DNA of 8,131 nucleotides from Bacillota bacterium (GTDB taxonomy: Bacteria > Bacillota > Clostridia > Acetivibrionales > DSM-1351), in contig JAEYNI010000221.1 of assembly GCA_023412635.1 (NCBI GenBank), positions 1-8,131 on the forward strand, read 5' to 3'. The stretch's first letter is position 1. Every line of letters starts with the position of its first letter. Shown here one piece after another: positions 1-5,126 of the stretch. The position numbers and the translations under genes are program-made. Below the pieces are notes generated by a model. That model made no database searches. It saw only the letters and a program-made list of their open reading frames with translations, and had not been told where the DNA came from.

Positions 1-2
1 TT

Positions 3-128
3 TTCGATGGACAAAAGGGAAGTATCGTAGAACCTGATCCTTCAGATGTTGCAGGGTTTAATGAATTTATGAAACGCTACACTAACGGATTGGCTATCGA
101 AAGAGCTGCTGTAGATTATCTGAAATAA
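3..128 (+). CDS. 3' end of an unidentified gene (partial)
   Basis: An open frame enters from the left edge and ends at TAA 126-128. It encodes the last 41 residues of a protein, beginning FDGQKGSIVEPDP and ending ERAAVDYLK. The tail is soluble-looking, with a predicted amphipathic helix after residue 15 and no membrane segment or cysteine motif. I do not recognise the family from this fragment. A strong hairpin 30 bases downstream of the stop supports this being a real gene end. The start, length and function lie outside the window. Confidence 0.6.
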   Translation, partial: FDGQKGSIVEPDPSDVAGFNEFMKRYTNGLAIERAAVDYLK

Positions 129-158
129 AACTGTATGAAATACCACTTTGTTTTATTG

Positions 159-191
159 AAGAGCCATTTACTTAAAAGGTAAATGGCTCTT
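159..191 (+). terminator. Hairpin terminator after the partial gene
   Basis: The arm AAGAGCCATTTAC (159-171) pairs perfectly over 13 bp with GTAAATGGCTCTT (179-191) around a 7-base loop. The T-tract after it is weak (TGCTCGTTT), so termination may be incomplete. It sits between the end of the partial gene and tspO, which suggests separate transcripts. I found no convincing promoter between this hairpin and tspO, so some read-through into tspO is possible. Confidence 0.7.
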
Positions 192-262
192 TGCTCGTTT
201 AAGTTCTTACATATTAATAAACGCATCCGCCCCAGCATATAATAATGCGGAGGTGTTTTAAT

Positions 263-733
263 ATGAGAAAAATAAACTGGTTCCAGCTTATTGCCATTAT
301 CCTTATAACAGAGTTGGTAGGTGTACTCGGTAGTTTTTTCTCCGGTAACATGGGGCAAATCTTCACAACGCTTAAGAAACCACCGTTATCGCCACCGGGG
401 TGGCTTTTTGGAGTTATTTGGCCGATACTATACCTTTTAATGGGGATTGCTGTGTATATTATTTACCAAAAGCCAAAGACACCTGAGAGTCAAAAAGCAA
501 TTAATTTATACTGGATACAGTTGCTTGTTAATTTTCTCTGGCCCGTTGTATTTTTCCGTTTTGAGTTGTATTGGATAGCTGTTGCAGTTATTCTTATATT
601 AGATGTTTTGGTCTTTTTGACTACTGTACGGTTTTACAAGATTTCAAAAGTGGCTGGATACCTGATGATTCCGTATCTACTTTGGATTCTCTTTGCTACA
701 TATTTAAATATTGGAATTGCACTAATGAATTAA
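263..733 (+). CDS. tspO: TspO/MBR family tryptophan-rich sensory protein
   Basis: This is a 156-residue integral membrane protein with five predicted helices (about 6-24, 48-68, 80-98, 103-122 and 129-153), the usual TspO size and topology. Family landmarks are the PPLSPPGWLFGVIWPILYLL stretch (40-59), LLVNFLWPVVFF (87-98), an aspartate in helix 4 (D114) and the C-terminal IPYLLWILFATYLN (136-149). TspO proteins bind porphyrins and other tetrapyrroles and are tied to oxidative stress and heme handling; the exact role in anaerobes is unclear. I chose ATG 263 because GGAGG (249-253) lies 9 bases upstream. The in-frame ATG at 245 overlaps that ribosome binding site and is unlikely to be used. 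The gene stands alone, near but not in the oxygen-defence operon. Confidence 0.93.
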   Translation: MRKINWFQLIAIILITELVGVLGSFFSGNMGQIFTTLKKPPLSPPGWLFGVIWPILYLLMGIAVYIIYQKPKTPESQKAINLYWIQLLVNFLWPVVFFRFELYWIAVAVILILDVLVFLTTVRFYKISKVAGYLMIPYLLWILFATYLNIGIALMN

Positions 734-782
734 TTATAGTAAATACCTGGAGTTGTTGGCCTATAAAGAAATGTAAATAAAA

Positions 783-811
783 TTGAGGGAAAGACTGGAT
801 AATTTTACAAT
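783..811 (+). promoter_or_regulatory. Candidate promoter of the acetyltransferase gene
   Basis: TTGAGG (783-788) and TACAAT (806-811) are separated by exactly 17 bases, which would start transcription near 818 and leave a leader of about 48 bases. The -35 matches consensus at four of six bases and the -10 at five of six. The region is AT-rich, so a chance match is possible. Confidence 0.4.
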
Positions 812-821
812 ACTGAGTTAG

Positions 822-846
822 TATATAAAATAATAAATTTTATATA
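822..846. repeat. Perfect 10-bp inverted repeat next to the GNAT ribosome binding site
   Basis: TATATAAAAT (822-831) is the exact reverse complement of ATTTTATATA (837-846), with a 5-base spacer. The right arm ends 2 bases before the AAGGAG ribosome binding site at 849-854. It could be an operator or a leader hairpin affecting translation. Because it is pure A/T its RNA helix would be weak, and its function is unknown. Confidence 0.5.
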
Positions 847-865
847 TTAAGGAGTGGGGATAAAT

Positions 866-1432
866 ATGCTTATTCACAAAGGCACTCAGGAATTGCGAAC
901 AAAGAGATTGAGGCTAAGGAAGTTCAATCTTTCTGATGCAGCATTCATGTATCAAAACTACGCTACTGATGAGAGAGTTACCAAATTTCTTACTTGGGAG
1001 CCGTACCAAAACATAGAAGATATTGAGACCTTTTTGTCCGACACCATTAACGAGTACTTATTTATGAATGTTTATCATTGGGCAATAGATATAAATGATG
1101 AAATTGTTGGAAGTATATCAACAACAGCTATAGACGAAAAAAATTGTAACTGTGAAATAGGTTACTGTATTGGATACGACTATTGGAATAAAGGAATAAC
1201 TAGTGAAGCATTATCTGCTGTAATAAATTTTCTTTTTAAAGAGGTAGGTATGCACAGAATAACGGCGAAGCATGATATTGATAACCCAGCTTCAGGCAAA
1301 GTAATGCAAAAATGTAGTATGACCTATGAAGGGAAATTACGTGAGCATTATTTACGGCATGATGGAACATATTCAGATTCGTTAGTTTACGGTATATTAT
1401 GCAGTGAAGGCGAGGAACTTACCGGTATTTAA
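866..1432 (+). CDS. GNAT family N-acetyltransferase, RimJ/RimL-like
   Basis: This 188-residue protein has the Acetyltransf_3 layout. It opens with LRTKRLRLRKFNLSDA (10-25) and has strand-forming W72-AIDINDEIVGSIS (72-85). The acetyl-CoA motif A region is EIGYCIGYDYWNKGITSEAL (97-116), and the late N140-PASGKVMQKCSM helix packs on CoA. Family members transfer an acetyl group from acetyl-CoA to an amine, such as a ribosomal protein N-terminus, polyamine or antibiotic. The acceptor cannot be read from sequence. A conserved Gly in the usual K-x-G-F motif is Ser here (KCSM, 149-152). ATG 866 is chosen because AAGGAG (849-854) lies 11 bases upstream. The GTG at 854 overlaps that site and is rejected. 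The gene appears monocistronic and converges on fprA. Confidence 0.9.
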   Translation: MLIHKGTQELRTKRLRLRKFNLSDAAFMYQNYATDERVTKFLTWEPYQNIEDIETFLSDTINEYLFMNVYHWAIDINDEIVGSISTTAIDEKNCNCEIGYCIGYDYWNKGITSEALSAVINFLFKEVGMHRITAKHDIDNPASGKVMQKCSMTYEGKLREHYLRHDGTYSDSLVYGILCSEGEELTGI

Positions 1433-1439
1433 ACAAGTA

Positions 1440-1488
1440 AAGGGTCTATGCAAAATGACTAATCCAGTCAACTTTGCAATAGACCCTT
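1440..1488. terminator. Bidirectional terminator between convergent genes
   Basis: AAGGGTCTATGCAAA pairs with TTTGCAATAGACCCTT with one bulged base. The helix continues inside through TGACT/AGTCA around a 5-base loop, giving a long hairpin of about 20 bp. On the plus strand it is followed by CGTTTCAATT, and on the minus strand by TACTTGTTT. It lies 8 bases after the GNAT stop and 12 bases beyond the fprA stop, so it probably ends both transcripts. Confidence 0.75.
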
Positions 1489-1500
1489 CGTTTCAATTAA

Positions 1501-2709
1501 CTATTTTGACTCCATAATAGATGTATAAATAGCATCAGCGAGTTTGTCTAGTTCCGGTTCCCGGTCAGCCTTCAAGGTAGAACGGACATCCAGTGGTTCA
1601 CCAACCAGCTCCATATTCTGTAAAGCCTCAACATGTTCTTTCATGGATTTCAAAGCCGCACTTGCCCAGCTGTGATTACCTATGATAGACACCTTGCGGT
1701 CCTTTAAGCCAAGTACCGATATATCTTTGAGTATTGCATCCATACCAAAATAAAGCTGCATATTGTAGGTAGGGGATGCAAGTACCATATTGCTGTATTT
1801 CCATAAATCTGAAATGATATATGAAGCATGAGTTTTCGAAACATCATACATGTGCATGTCACGAATACCACGCTGTGCAAGCTTGTTTGCCAAAATCTGG
1901 ACTACATTTTCGGTATTGCCATACATGGATGCGTATACAAATACCACACCTTTTTTCTCCGGCTCATAACGGCTCCACTTATCATACAAATCGAGGATAA
2001 AGGGAATTTTTTCACCTCGCCAGATATAACCGTGTAAAGCACAAATCATATTGATTTCAAGGCCTGCCAGCTTTTTGAATAAAGCCTGGACTTGAGAACC
2101 AAAACGGCCTACAATATTTGAGTAATAGCGCCTGGCTTCGTCAATATCAATATAATCCATCTCATCAGCAAAGAGATTTCCTGAAAAAGCACCGAAGGAA
2201 CCAAAGGCATCTGCAGAGAACAAAATGCCTCGTGACACCTCATAAGTTACCATAACCTCAGGCCAATGCACCATGGGAGCGGTATAAAAACGAAGTGTCG
2301 TACCGCCGAAGGATAGCTCATCACCCTCCTTTACCTCCAGATAGTTAGAAGTCATATCCATTTTATAAAACTGTTCCATGAACTGGAATGTCTTTTTGTT
2401 GCCTACGAGTCTAACATTGGGATAACGACGCACAATGTCCTCAATATTGGCACAATGGTCGGGCTCCATATGATTTACGATCAGGTAATCCAGCTCACGG
2501 CCACCTAATACGTGAGTAATATTTTCAAGATACAACTCACTAATGGAACGATCGACGGTATCAATCAAGGCTGTTTTTTCATCTATAATCAAATAAGAAT
2601 TATATGCCACACCATTCGGTAATGGAAACATATTCTCAAAAAGCTCCAAGCGCCTGTCACTGCCACCGACCCAAAATATGTTTGATGTTATTTCCTGAAC
2701 ACAATACAC
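1501..2709 (-). CDS. fprA: FprA, A-type flavodiiron protein (O2/NO reductase)
   Basis: This is a 402-residue cytoplasmic enzyme with the A-type flavodiiron architecture: a beta-lactamase-like diiron domain (about 1-245) followed by a flavodoxin domain (about 250-400). Iron ligand motifs are H80-x-E82-x-D84-H85 (NHMEPDHCANI), the His in MVHWPEV, the Asp in FSADAFGSFG and the His in ALHGYIWR. FMN-binding loops are YASMYGNTENVV, SPTYNMQLYFGMD and GNHSWAS. These enzymes reduce O2 to water and/or NO to N2O using rubredoxin-type donors. The start is debatable. GTG 2709 has GGAG (2722-2719) at 9 bases and gives MYCVQEIT, which fits my recollection of family N-termini. ATG 2718 directly abuts the GGAG, and TTG 2724 has no site. 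It is divergent from the Hrb-rubrerythrin-Dfx operon, whose first module is a likely electron donor. Confidence 0.95.
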   Translation of the reverse strand: MYCVQEITSNIFWVGGSDRRLELFENMFPLPNGVAYNSYLIIDEKTALIDTVDRSISELYLENITHVLGGRELDYLIVNHMEPDHCANIEDIVRRYPNVRLVGNKKTFQFMEQFYKMDMTSNYLEVKEGDELSFGGTTLRFYTAPMVHWPEVMVTYEVSRGILFSADAFGSFGAFSGNLFADEMDYIDIDEARRYYSNIVGRFGSQVQALFKKLAGLEINMICALHGYIWRGEKIPFILDLYDKWSRYEPEKKGVVFVYASMYGNTENVVQILANKLAQRGIRDMHMYDVSKTHASYIISDLWKYSNMVLASPTYNMQLYFGMDAILKDISVLGLKDRKVSIIGNHSWASAALKSMKEHVEALQNMELVGEPLDVRSTLKADREPELDKLADAIYTSIMESK

Positions 2710-2808
2710 AACTTTCATCTCCAATCACAATTTATTCTATTATTAGACATACAAATACTAAAACATAAATAATATTTGTACATACTTAATTTAAATCATA
2801 TAGAAATA

Positions 2809-2837
2809 ATCATACCATAAAAAGACGACTTTTACAA
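2809..2837 (-). promoter_or_regulatory. Candidate fprA promoter
   Basis: On the minus strand, TTGTAA (2837-2832) and TATGAT (2814-2809) are separated by 17 bases, placing the start near 2802 and a leader of about 90 bases before fprA. The -10 overlaps an imperfect match (about 9 of 14 fixed positions by eye) to the PerR-type 7-1-7 box TTATAATNATTATAA. That overlap is suggestive only, because AT-rich DNA gives such matches by chance. Confidence 0.45.
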
Positions 2838-2871
2838 TTTTGAAGCTAGAGGAATATTCTGATAGATTTAA

Positions 2872-2887
2872 GGTTTATCATAAAACC
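2872..2887. repeat. Imperfect palindrome in the divergent control region
   Basis: GGTTTATCATAAAACC reads as a palindrome around the central C apart from one extra A in the right arm (core arms GGTTT and AAACC). It lies 15 bases upstream of the plus-strand -35 box and about 35 bases upstream of the fprA -35, a reasonable place for a shared operator. No regulator is assigned. Confidence 0.3.
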
Positions 2888-2902
2888 GTTGTATCCGGGT
2901 AA

Positions 2903-2931
2903 TTGACAAACCAATTTTTCGAAAGTATACT
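2903..2931 (+). promoter_or_regulatory. Sigma-A promoter of the oxidative-stress operon
   Basis: TTGACA (2903-2908) matches consensus perfectly and TATACT (2926-2931) matches at five of six bases, with a 17-base spacer. Transcription would start near 2938 and run through the Fur/PerR remnant into the Hrb-rubrerythrin and desulfoferrodoxin genes. I see no clear promoter closer to 3353. A 6-bp dyad, ATGATT (2941-2946) with AATCAT (2957-2962), lies just past the predicted start and could be an operator. Confidence 0.7.
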
Positions 2932-2982
2932 TAATTTGTGATGATTGCAACTATGAAATCATACATTATAAGAGGGTTTTTC

Positions 2983-3320
2983 ATGGAAGAAAATTGAGAA
3001 TTTAGCTGATTATCTTATTAAAAATAATATTTAACCTTCTTTTCAAAGAATAAAAAACTTCAATATCTGGTTGGCAATAACAATCATCCAACCGTTGATG
3101 AGATTTATCAAGAAGTTCTCAAAGAAGTTCCAATGCTTTCAAAAACAATAATTTATAGCTAATCATGGTCTTTTAGATGCTGCAAGTGTAAAGATTATAT
3201 TATTTTAAAATAATCATTTATGACTTTAAAAAACAATGGTTTGAAGAATTTCAAATCAAAGAGAAATATGTTTATTGTAAAATAATATGCCCTTATTGTA
3301 ATGATAAGCCAGTAGTTTAG
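2983..3320 (+). pseudogene. Degraded Fur/PerR-family regulator gene
   Basis: Protein pieces in changing frames follow the Fur-family order. ATG 2983, behind AGAGGG, leads to the recoverable text IENLADYLIKNN, a stop where a Lys would be expected, then PSFQRIK. After a frame change at an A-run near 3053-3057 comes LQYLVGNNNHPTVDEIYQEV followed by LKEVPMLSKTIIYS, a clear Fur winged-helix signature. After a stop the same frame gives SFRCCKCKD, resembling the first zinc CxxC. About 35 residues between these pieces, including the usual HxH metal-sensing segment, appear deleted. The end reads FEEFQIKEKYVY then CKIICPYCNDKPVV, the second CxxC, to TAG 3318. Intact PerR senses peroxide and represses rubrerythrin, desulfoferrodoxin and FprA genes in clostridia. 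This copy cannot make a full protein. Whether it was PerR rather than Fur or Zur cannot be settled, because the diagnostic region is lost. Confidence 0.85.
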
Positions 3321-3352
3321 AAACAATAATTTATCAAATTCGGAGGAACTGC

Positions 3353-4510
3353 ATGGATAACAAAGCCCTTTTTAACATTGGATACGGTTTGTATGTGTTG
3401 GCAGCAAAGGATGGAGATAAAAGTAACGGATGTATCGTTAATACTGTGATGCAAGTTACAAGTAATCCTCTTGTAATTGCAGTGGGCGTAAGTAAGCAAA
3501 ACTTCACTCACGATATGATTTTAAAATCAAAAGAATTTAATATTTCTGTATTAACAAAGAATACCCCCTTTGAGGTTTTTAAGCATTTTGGTTTTCAATC
3601 AGGTAAAACCGTTGATAAATTTACAAGTTATGAGGATAAGTTGATAGGTGAAAATGGACTTTTTTACTTATCCCAGTTTACAAACTCATATCTATATTGC
3701 AAGGTTATGGAGGTAATTGATTTCGGAACTCACTCAGTGTTCAAAGCAGAAGTAATTGATGCTAATTCAATTAATAATGATGAATCTGTTACTTATACAT
3801 ATTATCATAAATACATCAAACCCAAACCGACCCAGGAAGCTAAAAAGGGTTGGCGCTGCAATATTTGTGGCTATATACATGAAGATGAAAATTTGCCATC
3901 GGATTTTATATGTCCGATTTGTAAACATGGAGCAATTGATTTTTCTAAAATACAATCTGAAAGAGGAGGAGTTACCATGAACATCAAAGGAACTAAAACT
4001 GAAAAAAATCTAGCTGCGGCATTTGCCGGTGAATCACAGGCAAGAAATAAGTATACTTACTTTGCGTCTGTAGCAAAAAAAGAAGGCTATGAGCAGATTG
4101 CTGCAATTTTTGAAGAAACTGCCAACAATGAAAAAGAACATGCAAAACTCTGGTTTAAAGCACTTGGAGAACTGGGAGATACAGCTGCTAATTTACTTCA
4201 TGCAGCTGAGGGGGAAAACTACGAGTGGACTGATATGTACGAAGGTTTTGCAAAGGATGCAGAGGAAGAAGGCTTTACTGCCCTGGCTGCTCAGTTCCGA
4301 ATGGTTGCCCAAATTGAGAAAGCTCACGAGGAAAGATACCGTGCACTTCTTAGTAATGTTGAAATGCAGAAGGTTTTTGAAAAGTCTGAAGAAACCATGT
4401 GGGAATGCCGCAACTGCGGACATCTTGTCATGGGTAAGAAAGCACCCGAAATATGTCCGGTTTGTGCACACCCAAAAAGCTTTTTTGAAGTGAGAAAAGA
4501 GAACTATTAA
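3353..4510 (+). CDS. rbr: Flavin reductase-rubredoxin (Hrb) fused in frame to rubrerythrin
   Basis: This 385-residue open frame has three parts. Residues 1-155 are a flavin-reductase-like FMN split barrel. Residues 166-200 are a short rubredoxin with C169/C172 (CNICGY) and C187/C190 (CPIC). Residues 209-385 are a complete rubrerythrin. It has diiron motifs (E227 in AGESQARNKY; E260-x-x-H263; E322-x-x-H325) and a C-terminal rubredoxin with C352/C355 and C368/C371. The first two parts match Hrb, which passes NAD(P)H-derived electrons to FprA in Moorella. Rubrerythrin reduces peroxide to water. The start ATG 3353 has GGAGG at 3342-3346. No stop lies between the halves: the expected Hrb end (DFSKI) is followed by CAA 3953, one transition from TAA. 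A full ribosome binding site then precedes an internal ATG at 3977. Both a fusion and a free 177-residue rubrerythrin may be made. The desulfoferrodoxin gene follows 17 bases downstream. Confidence 0.92.
   Translation: MDNKALFNIGYGLYVLAAKDGDKSNGCIVNTVMQVTSNPLVIAVGVSKQNFTHDMILKSKEFNISVLTKNTPFEVFKHFGFQSGKTVDKFTSYEDKLIGENGLFYLSQFTNSYLYCKVMEVIDFGTHSVFKAEVIDANSINNDESVTYTYYHKYIKPKPTQEAKKGWRCNICGYIHEDENLPSDFICPICKHGAIDFSKIQSERGGVTMNIKGTKTEKNLAAAFAGESQARNKYTYFASVAKKEGYEQIAAIFEETANNEKEHAKLWFKALGELGDTAANLLHAAEGENYEWTDMYEGFAKDAEEEGFTALAAQFRMVAQIEKAHEERYRALLSNVEMQKVFEKSEETMWECRNCGHLVMGKKAPEICPVCAHPKSFFEVRKENY
3964..3979 (+). promoter_or_regulatory. Internal ribosome binding site and start of rubrerythrin
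   Basis: AGGAGG (3964-3969) sits 7 bases before ATG 3977, a near-ideal initiation signal inside the open frame. Translation from here gives MNIKGTKTEKNLAAAF, a standard rubrerythrin N-terminus, and a normal-length protein. It implies the two halves were separate genes until recently and that free rubrerythrin is probably still produced. Confidence 0.8.
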
Positions 4511-4527
4511 TTTAGGGAGGTATAACT

Positions 4528-4911
4528 ATGTGTAGTAAGCAAAAATTTTTCATATGTAAGCATTGCGGAAATCTTATTGGGTTGATTGATAATAAAGGTG
4601 TTCCAATGGTTTGTTGCGGTGAAAAAATGGAAGAATTAGTTCCAAACACTGTAGAAGCATCTGTCGAAAAGCATTTACCTGTTGTTACAGTATCTGGTGA
4701 TAAAATTGAGATTGAAATCGGCAGTACTCTCCATCCAATGGAAGAAGCACATCACATATCCTTTGTATATGTGGAAACAGAGCGTGGTGGACAACGTAAA
4801 TGCTTGAAAGTTGGAGAGTCACCTAAAGCTGTTTTCAGCTTTGTAGATGATAAACCTATTGCTGTTTATGCCTATTGCAACCTCCATGGGCTTTGGAAAA
4901 CCGATATATAA
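4528..4911 (+). CDS. dfx: Desulfoferrodoxin (two-iron superoxide reductase)
   Basis: This 127-residue cytoplasmic protein reduces superoxide to hydrogen peroxide without releasing O2. The N-terminal desulforedoxin-like domain carries the four iron-binding cysteines C10, C13, C29 and C30 (ICKHCGN and MVCCGEKM). The catalytic domain has the His4Cys site: H49 in VEKHLPVV, H69 and H75 in LHPMEEAHH, then C117 and H120 in YCNLHGLW. The lysine of EKH, which assists catalysis in the family, is present. Both metal sites look intact and the length is typical of two-iron Dfx. GGGAGG upstream of ATG 4528 and a 17-base gap after the rubrerythrin stop indicate a shared operon. The peroxide it makes is the substrate of the neighbouring rubrerythrin, so the pair works in sequence. 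Confidence 0.97.
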   Translation: MCSKQKFFICKHCGNLIGLIDNKGVPMVCCGEKMEELVPNTVEASVEKHLPVVTVSGDKIEIEIGSTLHPMEEAHHISFVYVETERGGQRKCLKVGESPKAVFSFVDDKPIAVYAYCNLHGLWKTDI

Positions 4912-4927
4912 TAATGTTGCTTTGATT

Positions 4928-4969
4928 AGTGCCTGTTCCTGTCTGCCGACTGGGAATAGGCACTTTTTT
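4928..4969 (+). terminator. Rho-independent terminator of the oxidative-stress operon
   Basis: AGTGCCTGTTCC (4928-4939) pairs with GGAATAGGCACT (4953-4964) over 12 bp with one G-U pair. A run of six T follows from 4964. It lies 17 bases after the dfx stop and closes the operon before the MerR unit. Confidence 0.93.
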
Positions 4970-4996
4970 GTTTAGGAAATAAACGAAATCATCGAG

Positions 4997-5008
4997 GGAC
5001 TAAAGTCC
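4997..5008. repeat. Short palindrome GGACT-AA-AGTCC
   Basis: Perfect 5-bp arms flank AA, about 60 bases upstream of the MerR-type -35 box and outside the core promoter. The form resembles a small operator half-site pair for a dimeric regulator, but a 12-bp dyad can occur by chance and no regulator is assigned. Confidence 0.25.
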
Positions 5009-5065
5009 TATTTTAAGCCCTTGTTTCTGTTGAATTGATTCCATAAAAACTATACTCCATTATTA

Positions 5066-5096
5066 TTGACTTTGACGCAAGGTCAAGTGGTAAAAT
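5066..5096 (+). promoter_or_regulatory. MerR-type promoter and operator (19-bp spacer)
   Basis: TTGACT (5066-5071) and TAAAAT (5091-5096) are separated by 19 bases, the elongated spacer typical of MerR-activated promoters. Within the spacer lies the dyad TTGAC (5072-5076) and GTCAA (5082-5086) around GCAAG. MerR-family dimers bind such a dyad and untwist the DNA to align the two boxes. The predicted start near 5103 lies just upstream of the MerR gene, so the protein very likely controls its own expression. Confidence 0.8.
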
Positions 5097-5126
5097 TAGA
5101 TTGTCACCAAGAAAGGAAGGAAAATC

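Noticed and set aside
238..243. TATAAT just upstream of tspO as a -10 box
   Set aside because: Transcription would start at the ribosome binding site itself, and no -35 box lies 16-18 bases upstream.
245..262. Upstream ATG extending tspO by six residues
   Set aside because: This ATG lies within and beside the GGAGG that serves ATG 263, and the extension adds nothing seen in TspO proteins.
854..865. GTG start extending the acetyltransferase by four residues
   Set aside because: The GTG overlaps the AAGGAG ribosome binding site; ATG 866 has proper spacing.
3756..4493. Several open frames overlapping the Hrb-rubrerythrin gene on both strands
   Set aside because: They lack ribosome binding sites and family motifs, and are shadows of a well-supported coding frame.
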